DNA from: Halopelagius fulvigenes
GTDB lineage: Archaea > Halobacteriota > Halobacteria > Halobacteriales > Haloferacaceae
Reading direction: 5' to 3'
DNA: 64,000 nucleotides
Assembly: GCF_042662625.1 (NCBI RefSeq)
Contig: NZ_JBHSXH010000015.1
Location: forward strand, 992,001-1,056,000
The position numbers were made by a program, and so were the translations under genes. The notes beneath the pieces are model-generated. The model was given only the letters and a program-made list of their open reading frames with translations, did not search any database and was not told where the DNA came from. The stretch's first letter is position 1. Each line of letters starts with the position of its first letter. This document shows, piece by piece, positions 33,315 to 41,090 of this stretch.

Positions 33315-33857
33315 ATGCGGGGGTTCTACATCGGCCGGTTTCAGCCATACCACAACGGTCACCACCAGATGGTCAAAGAGATAGCCACGGAGGTAGACGA
33401 ACTCGTCCTCGGAATCGGGAGCGCCGGCGACTCCCACTCGACGCGGAACCCGTTCACCGCGGGCGAGCGAATCATGATGGTCACGAAGTCGGTCGTCGAC
33501 TTCGACATCACCACCTACGCCGTCCCCATCGAGGACTTAGAGCGCAACTCCGTGTGGGTGAGTCACGTCCAGAGCATGTCCCCGGCGTTCGACGTGGCGT
33601 ACTCGAACAATCCGCTCGTCATCCAGCTGTTCAAGGAGGCGGGCGTCGAAGTGCGGCAGTCCCCGATGTTCAACCGAGGGGTCCTGCAGGGGACCGAACT
33701 CCGCGACCGGATGATATCCGGCGAGGACTGGCGGAGCCTCGTCCCCGAACCGGTGGCGGGCGTCATCGACGAGATCGGCGGCATCGAACGCATCCAACGC
33801 GTGAGCGACACCGACTCCGGCGGGTATGACACCGACGAGGGGACCGACCCCGCTTGA
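33315..33857 (+). CDS. nadM: Nicotinamide-nucleotide adenylyltransferase
   Basis: 180 aa archaeal NMN adenylyltransferase (NMN + ATP to NAD + PPi). The nucleotidyl-transferase motif GRFQPYHNGH includes HxGH at residues 13-16, and the C-terminal ISGEDW/LVP block matches the ISxxxR-type loop. GSAGDSHSTRNPFTAGER is a family hallmark. The last 20 residues are acidic and Asp/Gly-rich. It is followed after four bases by the SAM hydroxide adenosyltransferase gene, so the pair is co-transcribed; both handle adenylated cofactors. Confidence 0.93.
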   Translation: MRGFYIGRFQPYHNGHHQMVKEIATEVDELVLGIGSAGDSHSTRNPFTAGERIMMVTKSVVDFDITTYAVPIEDLERNSVWVSHVQSMSPAFDVAYSNNPLVIQLFKEAGVEVRQSPMFNRGVLQGTELRDRMISGEDWRSLVPEPVAGVIDEIGGIERIQRVSDTDSGGYDTDEGTDPA

Positions 33858-33861
33858 CACG

Positions 33862-34629
33862 ATGATAACGCTCGCTTCCGACTTCGGGTCGCCGTACCCC
33901 GCGGCGATGAAGGGCGTCATCCTGCGGGAGAGCGACGCCCGCCTCGTGGACGTGACGCACGAGTTGCCGCGACAGGACGTCCGCGCGGCGGCGTTCTGGA
34001 CGCGCGAGACGCTTCCGTACTTCCCGCCGGCGGTCCACCTCGTCGTCGTGGACCCCGGCGTCGGCACCGACCGCGCGGCGCTCGTCGGGCGCGTCGGCGA
34101 CCACGCCGTCGTCGCCCCGGACAACGGCGTCGTCCGCCCCGTCGCGCGGCGCATCGCCGCCGAGACGGGCGAGGACCCCGAGTGGTTCACCTACGAGTAC
34201 GACGACCCGGCCTCGACGACGTTCCACGGCCGCGACGTGTTCGCCCCCGCCGCCGCCGCCGTCCACGAAGTCGGCGTCGGGGAGTTGGAATCGCTCCCCT
34301 CGATAACCCCCGCGGACGACGCGGTGGACCTCCGGTTCCCGACGGCGTCCGTCGAGGGCGACGAGGCCCGCGGCGAAGTGCTCGTCGTGGACGACTTCGG
34401 CAACGCGGTCACGAACGTCCCCGGGGCGTTCCTCGACGGGCGGACCGGCGACACCCTCTCGGTGAACGGGACGGACGCGCCCGTCGAGACGGCGTACGCC
34501 GCGGTGGAACCCGGCGACCGACTCGTCACCGTGGGGAGTCACGGCTACGTCGAGTGCGACGTGAACCGGGGGCGCGGCGACGACGCGTTCGGCCTCGAAC
34601 CGGGCGACGACGTTCGCCTGCGGTTCTGA
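33862..34629 (+). CDS. SAM hydroxide adenosyltransferase (DUF62 family)
   Basis: 255 aa. Enzymes of this family split S-adenosylmethionine with water (or halide in fluorinase relatives) to adenosine and methionine. Diagnostic blocks: ITLASDFGSPYPAAMKGV, VDVTHELPRQDVRAAAF, VVVDPGVGT, the FHGRDVFAPAAA motif and VLVVDDFGNAVTN. The start at ATG 33862, four bases after the nadM stop, fits the conserved N-terminus; an earlier in-frame start at 33826 would overlap nadM and adds non-conserved residues. It ends four bases from the stop of the opposing GNAT gene. Confidence 0.9.
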   Translation: MITLASDFGSPYPAAMKGVILRESDARLVDVTHELPRQDVRAAAFWTRETLPYFPPAVHLVVVDPGVGTDRAALVGRVGDHAVVAPDNGVVRPVARRIAAETGEDPEWFTYEYDDPASTTFHGRDVFAPAAAAVHEVGVGELESLPSITPADDAVDLRFPTASVEGDEARGEVLVVDDFGNAVTNVPGAFLDGRTGDTLSVNGTDAPVETAYAAVEPGDRLVTVGSHGYVECDVNRGRGDDAFGLEPGDDVRLRF

Positions 34630-34633
34630 GCGA

Positions 34634-35182
34634 CTACTCGATTCGCCCCCGAAGGAGGCACTCGCGGACCGTTTCGCCGAGCACCTCCGCCTCCCGTTCT
34701 TCGACGGCCTCGTACCCCCGCGACCGATAGAACGAGCGCCCGACCCGGTTCTCGGCGAGGACGCGCATTTCGAGCGTCTCACAGTCTTCCTGCCGGCAGA
34801 ACTCCTCGATTCGCGCCAACAGCGCGGTTCCGACGCCCTCGCCCCAGTAGTCGGGTTCGACGTAGATGGCGCTGAGCGTCGCGACGCCCTCCGTCTCGCC
34901 CGGTCCGCCCGCGGCGAACCCGACGACACCGACGGGGTCCGTCCCCCGGTCCGCCGGAGTGCGGCCGGAGGCGTCCGCCTCCAGTTCGGCCACGAAGTAC
35001 GCCGCGTCGCCGCCCTCGACGAATGCCCGCGTCGCGTCGGGCGCGTACCACTTCGCCATCGCGGCGTCGATCGTCTCCCGCGAGAGGATGTCGCCGTAGG
35101 CGGTGTTCCATCCGCGCCGGGCGATGCGTCGGACGGCGGGCACGTCGTCGGCCGTCGCGTCGCGAACCGTCACCTCGGTCAT
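34634..35182 (-). CDS. GNAT-family N-acetyltransferase
   Basis: 182 aa. A GNAT fold is clear: VRDATADDVPAVRRIARRGW at the N-terminus, a beta-bulge strand LSAIYVEPDYWGEGVG containing the acetyl-CoA pyrophosphate loop (WGEGVGTALL), and LEMRVLAENRVGRSFYRSRGYEAVEERE at the end. Substrate cannot be read; relatives acetylate protein N-termini, polyamines or small amines. An acidic loop (DASGRTPADRGTDP) interrupts strand 3-4. Convergent with the SAM hydroxide adenosyltransferase gene, four bases apart. Confidence 0.85.
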   Translation of the reverse strand: MTEVTVRDATADDVPAVRRIARRGWNTAYGDILSRETIDAAMAKWYAPDATRAFVEGGDAAYFVAELEADASGRTPADRGTDPVGVVGFAAGGPGETEGVATLSAIYVEPDYWGEGVGTALLARIEEFCRQEDCETLEMRVLAENRVGRSFYRSRGYEAVEEREAEVLGETVRECLLRGRIE

Positions 35183-35308
35183 GGCGAGGCGTTCGACCGA
35201 CTCCGAAGTAAAGACTCGGTGAGAGGAGGGTCGGACGGTCGGGGGACGGAGCGGCGAGAGAAAATCGGGGGAGGTGACGTCGGACGGCGACTACGGCCAA
35301 TCTGAGCT

Positions 35309-35323
35309 AGCAACTTCGTTGCT
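35309..35323. repeat. TTC-triloop inverted repeat at the edge of the low-GC islet
   Basis: AGCAAC and GTTGCT pair exactly around TTC, ten bases before the first ATG of the low-GC gene. It marks the switch from native high-GC to AT-richer sequence and could be a scar of insertion or a regulatory hairpin. Confidence 0.4.
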
Positions 35324-35332
35324 GCCACAGAT

Positions 35333-36073
35333 ATGTTCGATTGTGTCGTGGCTACTGCTCTCTTGGGAGGTCTTCTTTTAATAGGTTCAGGCCGCAGCAC
35401 ACGCGTAGTGATGCTACTAGAGCATCTAATAGGGGAGAACAGAGATTCAATCGGTAGTCGGCACCAGTATCCTTACCTCATTGTTGTTCTGATGCTGATG
35501 GTAGATGTGATATTATTCCTTTGTCTACCTCAGAAACAGATGTCAGTGGTAATCTCGATTGAAGGACTAATCCTGGACGTTATAGGGGCATCTCTTCTTG
35601 CTACCCTTGATACGGAATGGCTGTATGGGCGGTATGCGAATGAGGATGCCTCTGATCGAGTTAATGCATTCTATGACGGCTATGAGGAGCTAAGCCGTAA
35701 ATTAGAGCTTGATAATACGAACTCCAAGTTCAGGCCTCTCGCTATGGCTGTTAAACAAGCCCTTGATGACAAGGTAGAAATTACAGCCCTCAAGATAGAC
35801 GTTTCCGAAGTGAATTCTTGGGAGCGGTTGTTTGCTAATCGAGAGAATCCAATTCAGGCATTTGAACAGCATCACATGATCTTCAAGAACCTCCCACAGG
35901 TACGCGCTATCACAGATAGTGACGAAGAAATCCCTCTTGGGTCACACCGACATGTAAAGAGAATGGTCCCTGTTCAAAATTATGTTCGTGACCAAAATCA
36001 GAAATATTTCCGATCTGCGATGATCATTTTTATATTGGGATTCTCCTTCCAAATTTTCTCATACGCGTTCTAA
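35333..36073 (+). CDS. Orphan membrane protein on a low-GC islet
   Basis: 246 aa if the first ATG is used. Hydrophobic segments at about 49-66, 72-93 and 228-245 enclose a charged cytosolic-looking region of about 130 residues; residues 5-19 form a weaker fourth. I recognise no domain. Three 60-base rows counted by hand (from 35581, 35761 and 36001) are 50, 42 and 33% G+C, against 70% for one in the neighbouring GNAT gene. Codons such as TTA, ATA and AGA are common. A TTTTAATA box at 35376-35383 points to ATG 35411 (residue 27) as a leaderless start giving 220 aa. It is probably recently acquired. Two helices, a soluble core and a tail helix would suit a pore-forming effector, but this is speculation. 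Confidence 0.75.
   Translation: MFDCVVATALLGGLLLIGSGRSTRVVMLLEHLIGENRDSIGSRHQYPYLIVVLMLMVDVILFLCLPQKQMSVVISIEGLILDVIGASLLATLDTEWLYGRYANEDASDRVNAFYDGYEELSRKLELDNTNSKFRPLAMAVKQALDDKVEITALKIDVSEVNSWERLFANRENPIQAFEQHHMIFKNLPQVRAITDSDEEIPLGSHRHVKRMVPVQNYVRDQNQKYFRSAMIIFILGFSFQIFSYAF
35376..35383 (+). promoter_or_regulatory. TATA-like box inside the low-GC frame
   Basis: TTTTAATA ends 27 bases before the in-frame ATG at 35411, favouring that codon as the real start of the orphan membrane protein. Confidence 0.35.
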
Positions 36074-36122
36074 TCTCTATTTTCCAGAGCGAGGAAGGTG
36101 CACCACCGATGACTGAATCCCA

Positions 36123-36170
36123 TCGGGCGAGAGTCGGTGATTAACCACCGAAAGCGTAGAGTTCGCCCGA
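36123..36170. terminator. Nested inverted repeats between convergent genes
   Basis: TCGGGCGA (36123-36130) pairs with TCGCCCGA (36163-36170). Inside it TCGGTG (36134-36139) pairs with CACCGA (36146-36151). The structure sits downstream of both the orphan gene and the thermosome gene and is bracketed by a 9-bp direct repeat, ATCTCTATT (36073-36081 and 36177-36185). It may be a shared terminator or an insertion scar. Confidence 0.4.
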
Positions 36171-36187
36171 CAGAGTATCTCTATTCT

Positions 36188-37759
36188 CTACTTCGCGGCG
36201 ATGACGTCGTCGATGCGGAGAATCATCGTCGCGGCCTCCGTCGCGGACTCGACCGCTTCGCGCTTGACGGCGGCGGGGTCGATGATGCCGCGTTCGACGG
36301 GGTCGCCGATTTCGCCGCTGCGACCGGTTGAGATGATGCCGGCGACGCCCTCGCTCTCGTAGCGGGCGCGGAGGTCCACGAGGGCGTCGATGGGGTCCAT
36401 GCCGGTGTTCTCCGCGAGGGTGCGCGGGAGGGCTTCGACGGCGTCGGCGTACGCCTCGACGGCCAACTGCTTGCGGCCCTCGATGCTCGCCGCCGCGGAG
36501 CGGAGGTGGTCGGCGATGGCGATTTCGGTCGCGCCGGCGCCGGGGACGACGCCGCCTTTGTCCACCGCGGCGACGACGACGTCGACGGCGTCGTTGACGG
36601 CGCGTTCGAGTTCGTCAACCACGTGGTCGGTGCCGCCGCGGAGGAACAGCGTCACGGACTTCGCCGCCGCGCCGCCCTCCACGAAGGTGAGTTCGTCGTC
36701 GCCGAACGTCCGGGCCGAGACGGCCTCGGCGCGGCCGAAGTCGCTCGATTCGAGGTCGGCGACCGACCCGAGGCGCTTCGCGCCCGTCGCGCGGGCGATG
36801 GCCCGGGCGTCGGACTTCTTCACGCTCTTGAACGCGAGGATGCCCTCGTCGGCGAGGTGGCCCGCCACGCGGTCCGAGATGGACTTCGTACAGAACACCA
36901 CGTCGACGCCCGCGTCGGCGAGCGTCTTCGCGTAGCCGCGGAGTTCGTCGTCCTCGGCTCGGATGGCGGCGTCGAGTTGCTCGACGGAGGTGATGTTGTA
37001 CTCCGTGTCGAGTTCGCCCTTCCGCACGTCGAGTTTCACGTCGAGGACGGCCACGGTGGCGTCTTCGACGCGCAGGGGCATGTTGTCGTGGACGCGTTCC
37101 TTGTCGATGACGACGCCCTCGACCAGTTCGGTCGCCGAGGAGGAGGACCCGGTGCGCGTCGTGATGCGCACGTCGTCCCGGTCGAACGTCTCGTTGTCGT
37201 CGTGGACCATCCGCACCGCCCCGACGACGTGTTCGGCGAGGACGTCGGCGGTCACGTCACCGGTTCCCTTGCCGGTCATCGACGACTCGGCGACCTGTTC
37301 GAGGAGTTCGTCGTCCAGTTTGACGGCCAGCAGTTGCTCGTCGATGGCCTCCTGCGCGAGGCGGGCGGCCTCGTTGTACCCCTCGACGATGACGGTGGGG
37401 TGGAGGTCCCCTTCGAGGAGGTCCTCGGCGTGGACGAGGAGTTCGCCCGCGAGGACGGCGGCGGTGGTGGTGCCGTCGCCGACTTCCTCCTCCTGCGTCC
37501 GGGCGACTTCGACGATCATCTGCGCCGCCGGGTGTTCGATGTCCATCTGTTCGAGGATGGTCGCACCGTCGTTGGTGATGACGACTTCACCGGAGGAATC
37601 GACGAGCATCTTGTCCATCCCGCGGGGGCCGAGCGTCGTCCGGACGGCGCTCGCGACGGCCTTTCCGGCGCGGATGTTCGAGTCCTGCGCGGCCTGACCG
37701 TTGGTCCGGTTGCTGCCGCTCGCCAGAATGTACAGTGGTTGCTGCATACGTGTCGCCAT
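36188..37759 (-). CDS. Thermosome subunit (group II chaperonin)
   Basis: 523 aa ATP-dependent chaperonin of the archaeal thermosome/CCT family, which folds proteins inside a double-ring cage. Motifs: TLGPRGMDKM (42-51), NDGATIL (63-69), the nucleotide loop GDGTTT (94-99) and the late VVPGAGATEIAIA. The C-terminal end lacks the long Gly-Gly-Met tail found in many haloarchaeal subunits, ending DDVIAAK, so it may be a CCT3-like subunit. Either ATG 37759 (MATRM) or 37747 (MQQPL) could be the start; the promoter position slightly favours 37759. Haloarchaea carry two or three paralogues. Confidence 0.93.
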   Translation of the reverse strand: MATRMQQPLYILASGSNRTNGQAAQDSNIRAGKAVASAVRTTLGPRGMDKMLVDSSGEVVITNDGATILEQMDIEHPAAQMIVEVARTQEEEVGDGTTTAAVLAGELLVHAEDLLEGDLHPTVIVEGYNEAARLAQEAIDEQLLAVKLDDELLEQVAESSMTGKGTGDVTADVLAEHVVGAVRMVHDDNETFDRDDVRITTRTGSSSSATELVEGVVIDKERVHDNMPLRVEDATVAVLDVKLDVRKGELDTEYNITSVEQLDAAIRAEDDELRGYAKTLADAGVDVVFCTKSISDRVAGHLADEGILAFKSVKKSDARAIARATGAKRLGSVADLESSDFGRAEAVSARTFGDDELTFVEGGAAAKSVTLFLRGGTDHVVDELERAVNDAVDVVVAAVDKGGVVPGAGATEIAIADHLRSAAASIEGRKQLAVEAYADAVEALPRTLAENTGMDPIDALVDLRARYESEGVAGIISTGRSGEIGDPVERGIIDPAAVKREAVESATEAATMILRIDDVIAAK

Positions 37760-37796
37760 AGTTATGAAACCTCACCCCTCCAGACGTTTGCAGTTC

Positions 37797-37812
37797 TATA
37801 AATACGTTTCGG
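37797..37812 (-). promoter_or_regulatory. BRE and TATA box for the thermosome gene
   Basis: Read on the minus strand: CCGAAACG followed directly by TATTTATA, about 40 bases before the ATG. This is a strong purine-rich BRE plus TATA element, and resembles promoters of haloarchaeal heat-shock chaperonin genes, so heat induction is plausible. The leader would be about 15 bases. Confidence 0.6.
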
Positions 37813-37884
37813 CCCTCGGCGCGGCGTAACCGCACGACGGCGGCGGGAGGCGTGCTATCCCGCGTCGAAGCGGAAGCGAATCTC

Positions 37885-38193
37885 TCAGACGGTTCGGTGC
37901 GCCTCGACGGTCACGTCCTCGCCGCTCGTGACCGTGACGACGTACTCGGCGTAGGTGAACGAAAAGAGGCCCTCGACGTGCGTCCGCGACCCCTCGAACA
38001 GTTCGTTCAGCGCGTCGGGGTCGATACCGGCGTCGTAGAGGGGCGGAAGCGAAATCTCGGAGACGCCCTCCGCGGCGGCGACGGCGCCGACGACGGCCAT
38101 CGCAACCGTCTCGTACTCGGCGGCGTCCACGAGAGACCCCTTCTCGTGGACGATCATCTCGGACTGTGGGATTCGCTCCTCTGACTCGGACAT
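37885..38193 (-). CDS. HalOD1-domain protein
   Basis: 102 aa. The whole chain fits the haloarchaeal output domain HalOD1: LVDAAEYETVAMAVVGAVAAAEGV, then LPPLYDAGIDPDALNELFEG and a beta end FSFTYAEYVVTVTSGEDVTVEAH. HalOD1 occurs alone or after receiver domains in two-component proteins and is presumed to pass on signals; no ligand is known. Start set by ATG 38193 (MSESEE). It reads toward the thermosome gene on the same strand, with a 125-base gap containing that gene's own promoter. Confidence 0.8.
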   Translation of the reverse strand: MSESEERIPQSEMIVHEKGSLVDAAEYETVAMAVVGAVAAAEGVSEISLPPLYDAGIDPDALNELFEGSRTHVEGLFSFTYAEYVVTVTSGEDVTVEAHRTV

Positions 38194-38335
38194 ACAGAGC
38201 ACTACGGAGTCACCGGCCGTTACGATGACCGTTGACCGCACAACCCATTTAAGTACTCCCGTCCGGGGGAGGCGGGGGCGGCGCGGGGTGGTGCAACCTA
38301 CAAGATATTTGAACTCGTGGGGGTTCCGAGAGAGC

Positions 38336-39163
38336 ATGCTGGAGTTGGAACACGGGTTTCGGGTCGTGGACGTCCACGCCCGACTCGACCCCGACGGGGA
38401 GTCGGTGTCAACCCGGGGGCGAGAGGTGGGGCCGGAGCGATTGGAACGGGAACTGCATCAGGCGGGCGTGGTGAAAGCCGTCGTCTCGCCGGGGCGTCGC
38501 CCGGAGGGGATGGGGTACCTCCGCGCGAACAACGCCGTCGCGCGGTTGAGCGTGGACCGGCCGTTCTTGGCGTTCGCGCGCATCGACGGTCCGCGCGACC
38601 CGAGCAACCGAACCTCGGCGCGCCTGCGCAACCTCACGGCCTCGCGGTCGCAGACGCACGTCGACCCCGAGGACGTGGAGAAGTACGCCTACGACGACCG
38701 GTTCTACGGGTTCACGCTCGCACCCGCCGCGGACGGCCTGCCGGACGAGGAGACGTTAGACCGGTTGGAGGACGTGGGCCTGCCCCTCCTCGTGCACGCC
38801 GGCGCGGAGTTCCCGCCCGTCGCCGCCGCGGAGACGTTGCTCCGACGGGAGTTGCCCGTGATACTTGCCGGGTTCGGCGGCTTTCCGCTGAACCGCGATC
38901 TGATGAACGAGGCCATCGAGATGTTGGCCGACCATGACGAACTCTATCTCGACACGAGTTTCGTCCGCTACCGCAACGTGTTGGAACGCGCCCTCCTCGA
39001 ACATCCCGACCGCGTGCTGTTCGGAAGCGGCGTCCCCGAGACGCACCCGAACGTCGGCGTCATGGAGGTGCTGACGCTCGACGTCTCCGAAGACGCGATG
39101 CGCCGCGCGTTCTCGAAAAATCCGGCGCGCGTCGTCCCCGAACTCGGCCCGGGCGAGGACTGA
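38336..39163 (+). CDS. Amidohydrolase-fold protein with degenerate metal site
   Basis: 275 aa TIM-barrel of the amidohydrolase_2 type. Recognised by FRVVDVHARLDP at strand 1, PLLVHAGAE mid-chain, ILAGFGGFPLNRD, LYLDTS and VLFGSGVPETHP near the end. Two normally invariant metal ligands are altered: the HxH of strand 1 is H14-A-R16, and the Asp of the FGSD motif is Gly (FGSG). The enzyme may have lost hydrolysis or use another metal geometry. Its stop lies five bases from the stop of the opposing glycosyltransferase gene. The ATG at 38336 follows an AT-rich GATATTTG box at near-leaderless spacing. Confidence 0.75.
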   Translation: MLELEHGFRVVDVHARLDPDGESVSTRGREVGPERLERELHQAGVVKAVVSPGRRPEGMGYLRANNAVARLSVDRPFLAFARIDGPRDPSNRTSARLRNLTASRSQTHVDPEDVEKYAYDDRFYGFTLAPAADGLPDEETLDRLEDVGLPLLVHAGAEFPPVAAAETLLRRELPVILAGFGGFPLNRDLMNEAIEMLADHDELYLDTSFVRYRNVLERALLEHPDRVLFGSGVPETHPNVGVMEVLTLDVSEDAMRRAFSKNPARVVPELGPGED

Positions 39164-39168
39164 CAGCG

Positions 39169-40071
39169 CTACCGGCGGTCGTACTTCGCGACGGCCCGGT
39201 CGGCCCGCTTCGAACAGCCGTGGGGGTTGCGCGCCGCCGACCGGTCGCGCCGCCGGGCGACGAACCCGTCCGAGGAACCCGTCGCTATGCCGACGAGAAC
39301 GTCCCGTCCGATGCCGAACCAGCCCGTCGGCGAGGCGTCGCCGCGGACCACGTCTCGGGCCGACGAGAGGGCGTCCCGGCCGGCGTGCGACAGCGTTCGC
39401 CGCAGGACGGACGGCCGGACGCCGTAGTTCTTCACGAGTCGGTACGAGAGCGCCCGGTACTTCCACCCCCAGTCCCGTTCGGTCACGCCGCCGTCGGACT
39501 CGTACTCGGTCCTGACGCACATCTCCGGTCGCCACTCAACCTCGTAGTCGAGTCCCGCGAGTCGGTGCGCCGCGTCGCGCGCGCCGCCCGTCTCCAGGTA
39601 CTCGTCGAACCCGTCGAGTCCGTCGATGACGTCCGCGCGGAAGGCGACGTTACCGCCGTTGAAGTACGTCACCTCGCGGCCGCAGACGGAGTTCCGCTCA
39701 GCGGACTCCGTCGTCATCCCGGCGCGGAGCGTCTGGTGGGTCGGCCCGGTGACGGCGTCGGCGTCTTCGAGGGCCTCCTCGACGGCGGAACGCCACCGCT
39801 CCTCGACTGCGAGGTCGTACCGGAGGAGTGCGACGGCGTCGCCCGACGCCGCGCGAATGCCCGCGTTGCGCGCGACGTTCAGCGTCCGGTCGGATATCTC
39901 GACGAGAACGTCCACGTCGTCCCGGTCACGCACCATCCCCGTGGTCCCGTCCGCCGACGGACCGTTGACCACGATTACCTCGGCGTCGGGTGCGTGCTCG
40001 GCCAGCGCGTCGAGGCTGGTTGCGAGGCGGTCCCGACCGTTGAGCGTCGGGACCACTACCGAGAGATCCAT
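39169..40071 (-). CDS. Family 2 glycosyltransferase
   Basis: 300 aa soluble GT-A enzyme. N-terminal SVVVPTLNGRDRLATSLDAL and VIVVNGPSADGT bind the nucleotide sugar. The position of the usual DxD reads ALLRYDLAVEERW, so the first metal-binding Asp is missing. YFNGGNVAFRADVIDGLDGFDEYLE is the acceptor-side motif. The C-terminus is basic (ARRRDRSAARNPHGC). No membrane helix. Acceptor and sugar unknown; exopolysaccharide or protein glycosylation are the common roles. It lies downstream of a methyltransferase gene on the same strand. Confidence 0.8.
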   Translation of the reverse strand: MDLSVVVPTLNGRDRLATSLDALAEHAPDAEVIVVNGPSADGTTGMVRDRDDVDVLVEISDRTLNVARNAGIRAASGDAVALLRYDLAVEERWRSAVEEALEDADAVTGPTHQTLRAGMTTESAERNSVCGREVTYFNGGNVAFRADVIDGLDGFDEYLETGGARDAAHRLAGLDYEVEWRPEMCVRTEYESDGGVTERDWGWKYRALSYRLVKNYGVRPSVLRRTLSHAGRDALSSARDVVRGDASPTGWFGIGRDVLVGIATGSSDGFVARRRDRSAARNPHGCSKRADRAVAKYDRR

Positions 40072-40130
40072 ACCCGTCGGTTGCGACGCGGGAACTTAAA
40101 TTTCTCCGCTCGAACGCGGCGAGGGAGGGA

Positions 40131-40156
40131 GCGAACCGGACGTTCGTCCGGTTCGC
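40131..40156. terminator. Perfect 11-bp hairpin between methyltransferase and glycosyltransferase genes
   Basis: GCGAACCGGAC (40131-40141) pairs exactly with GTCCGGTTCGC (40146-40156) around GTTC. It lies 28 bases downstream of the methyltransferase stop and before the glycosyltransferase start, so it could end or process the upstream mRNA. Confidence 0.45.
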
Positions 40157-40183
40157 GGACTGTCGCCTCAGAGAAACCGTCGG

Positions 40184-40903
40184 TCAGTCCGACCGCTCGC
40201 CGACGGTGGCCCGCCAGTAGGAGACGGAGGCGAGTCGTTCTCCGAGACTCGTCTCGCCGAAGGAGGTGTCCGCCTCGCGGAACGCGCCGGCGACGCCGTT
40301 CGGAATCTTCCGGTAGAAGCCGTACGGAAGCACGAAATCGTTTCGCACGCCGGCGAGGGTGAGCCCCGCGGCGTCGAGCAGTTCGTGGACCTCCTCGTCG
40401 CCGTAGAGGCGCGACCCCATCGGCAGGAGCCAGTTGTACGCCACGCGCGCGCTGGTGTCGTTGAACGTGTCGAAGAACACCAACTCCTTCGAGACGCGCG
40501 CCATCTCCGCGAGAAACTTCGCCGGCGTGTCCGCGAGGTGGAAGAACCGCATGGCGAAGACCGCGTCGAAGTGGTCGTCGGGGAAGGGAAGGCGCGCGGC
40601 GTCGCCTCTGAGGAACTCGATGTGGTCTTCGACGCCCGCGCGGCGCGCCTTCTCGCGGCCCTGCGTCATCATCGCGCGGGAGATGTCGAGCCCCACGATG
40701 TTCGCGCCCCGTTCGGCCAGCATCACGGTGAACCGGCCGGTCCCGCAGGCGATCTCGAGGACGTCTTTGTCCTCGACGGGACCGAGTGCGTCGAGGACCG
40801 CTCTCTTCTCCCGGTGGTCGATGAGTCGCCCGCCGCGGGAGAACCGCTTCGAGTCGTACTCTTGGGCGACGTCGTCGGCCTGATACCACTCCTTTCCTTT
40901 CAC
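40184..40903 (-). CDS. SAM-dependent class I methyltransferase
   Basis: 239 aa Rossmann-fold methyltransferase. Motif I VLEIACGTGRFTVMLAERG binds SAM, followed by IVGLDISRAMM (acidic loop), LRGDAARLPFPDDHFDAVFAMRFFHL (motif II/III) and VSKELVFFDTFND. This is the UbiE/Methyltransf_11 pattern. A C-terminal lid (ELLDAAGLTLAGVRNDFVLPYGFYRKIP) could hold the acceptor, which is probably a lipid, quinone or small metabolite. Substrate not inferable. A strong hairpin follows the stop. Confidence 0.85.
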   Translation of the reverse strand: MKGKEWYQADDVAQEYDSKRFSRGGRLIDHREKRAVLDALGPVEDKDVLEIACGTGRFTVMLAERGANIVGLDISRAMMTQGREKARRAGVEDHIEFLRGDAARLPFPDDHFDAVFAMRFFHLADTPAKFLAEMARVSKELVFFDTFNDTSARVAYNWLLPMGSRLYGDEEVHELLDAAGLTLAGVRNDFVLPYGFYRKIPNGVAGAFREADTSFGETSLGERLASVSYWRATVGERSD

Positions 40904-41007
40904 ACTACCCTGTTGTGCTCACCCGCGGACTAAAACCGTACTGGATGCAGTCGGGTCGGCCTCTATTCGACGCACTCAGCCTCGTCGCCCCGTTCGTCCG
41001 GTGGGCT

Positions 41008-41024
41008 GACGAGCTTCGCTCGTC
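41008..41024. terminator. TTC-triloop hairpin after the PPOX gene
   Basis: GACGAGC (41008-41014) pairs exactly with GCTCGTC (41018-41024) around TTC, about 65 bases downstream of the PPOX gene stop on the minus strand. Same shape as other gap hairpins in this window. Confidence 0.35.
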
Positions 41025-41090
41025 GACGCCGCCGAACGTCTTCGTCGCCGCCGGTCCTCGACCGACGGACCGTTCGGGAACAGTCCCCGG

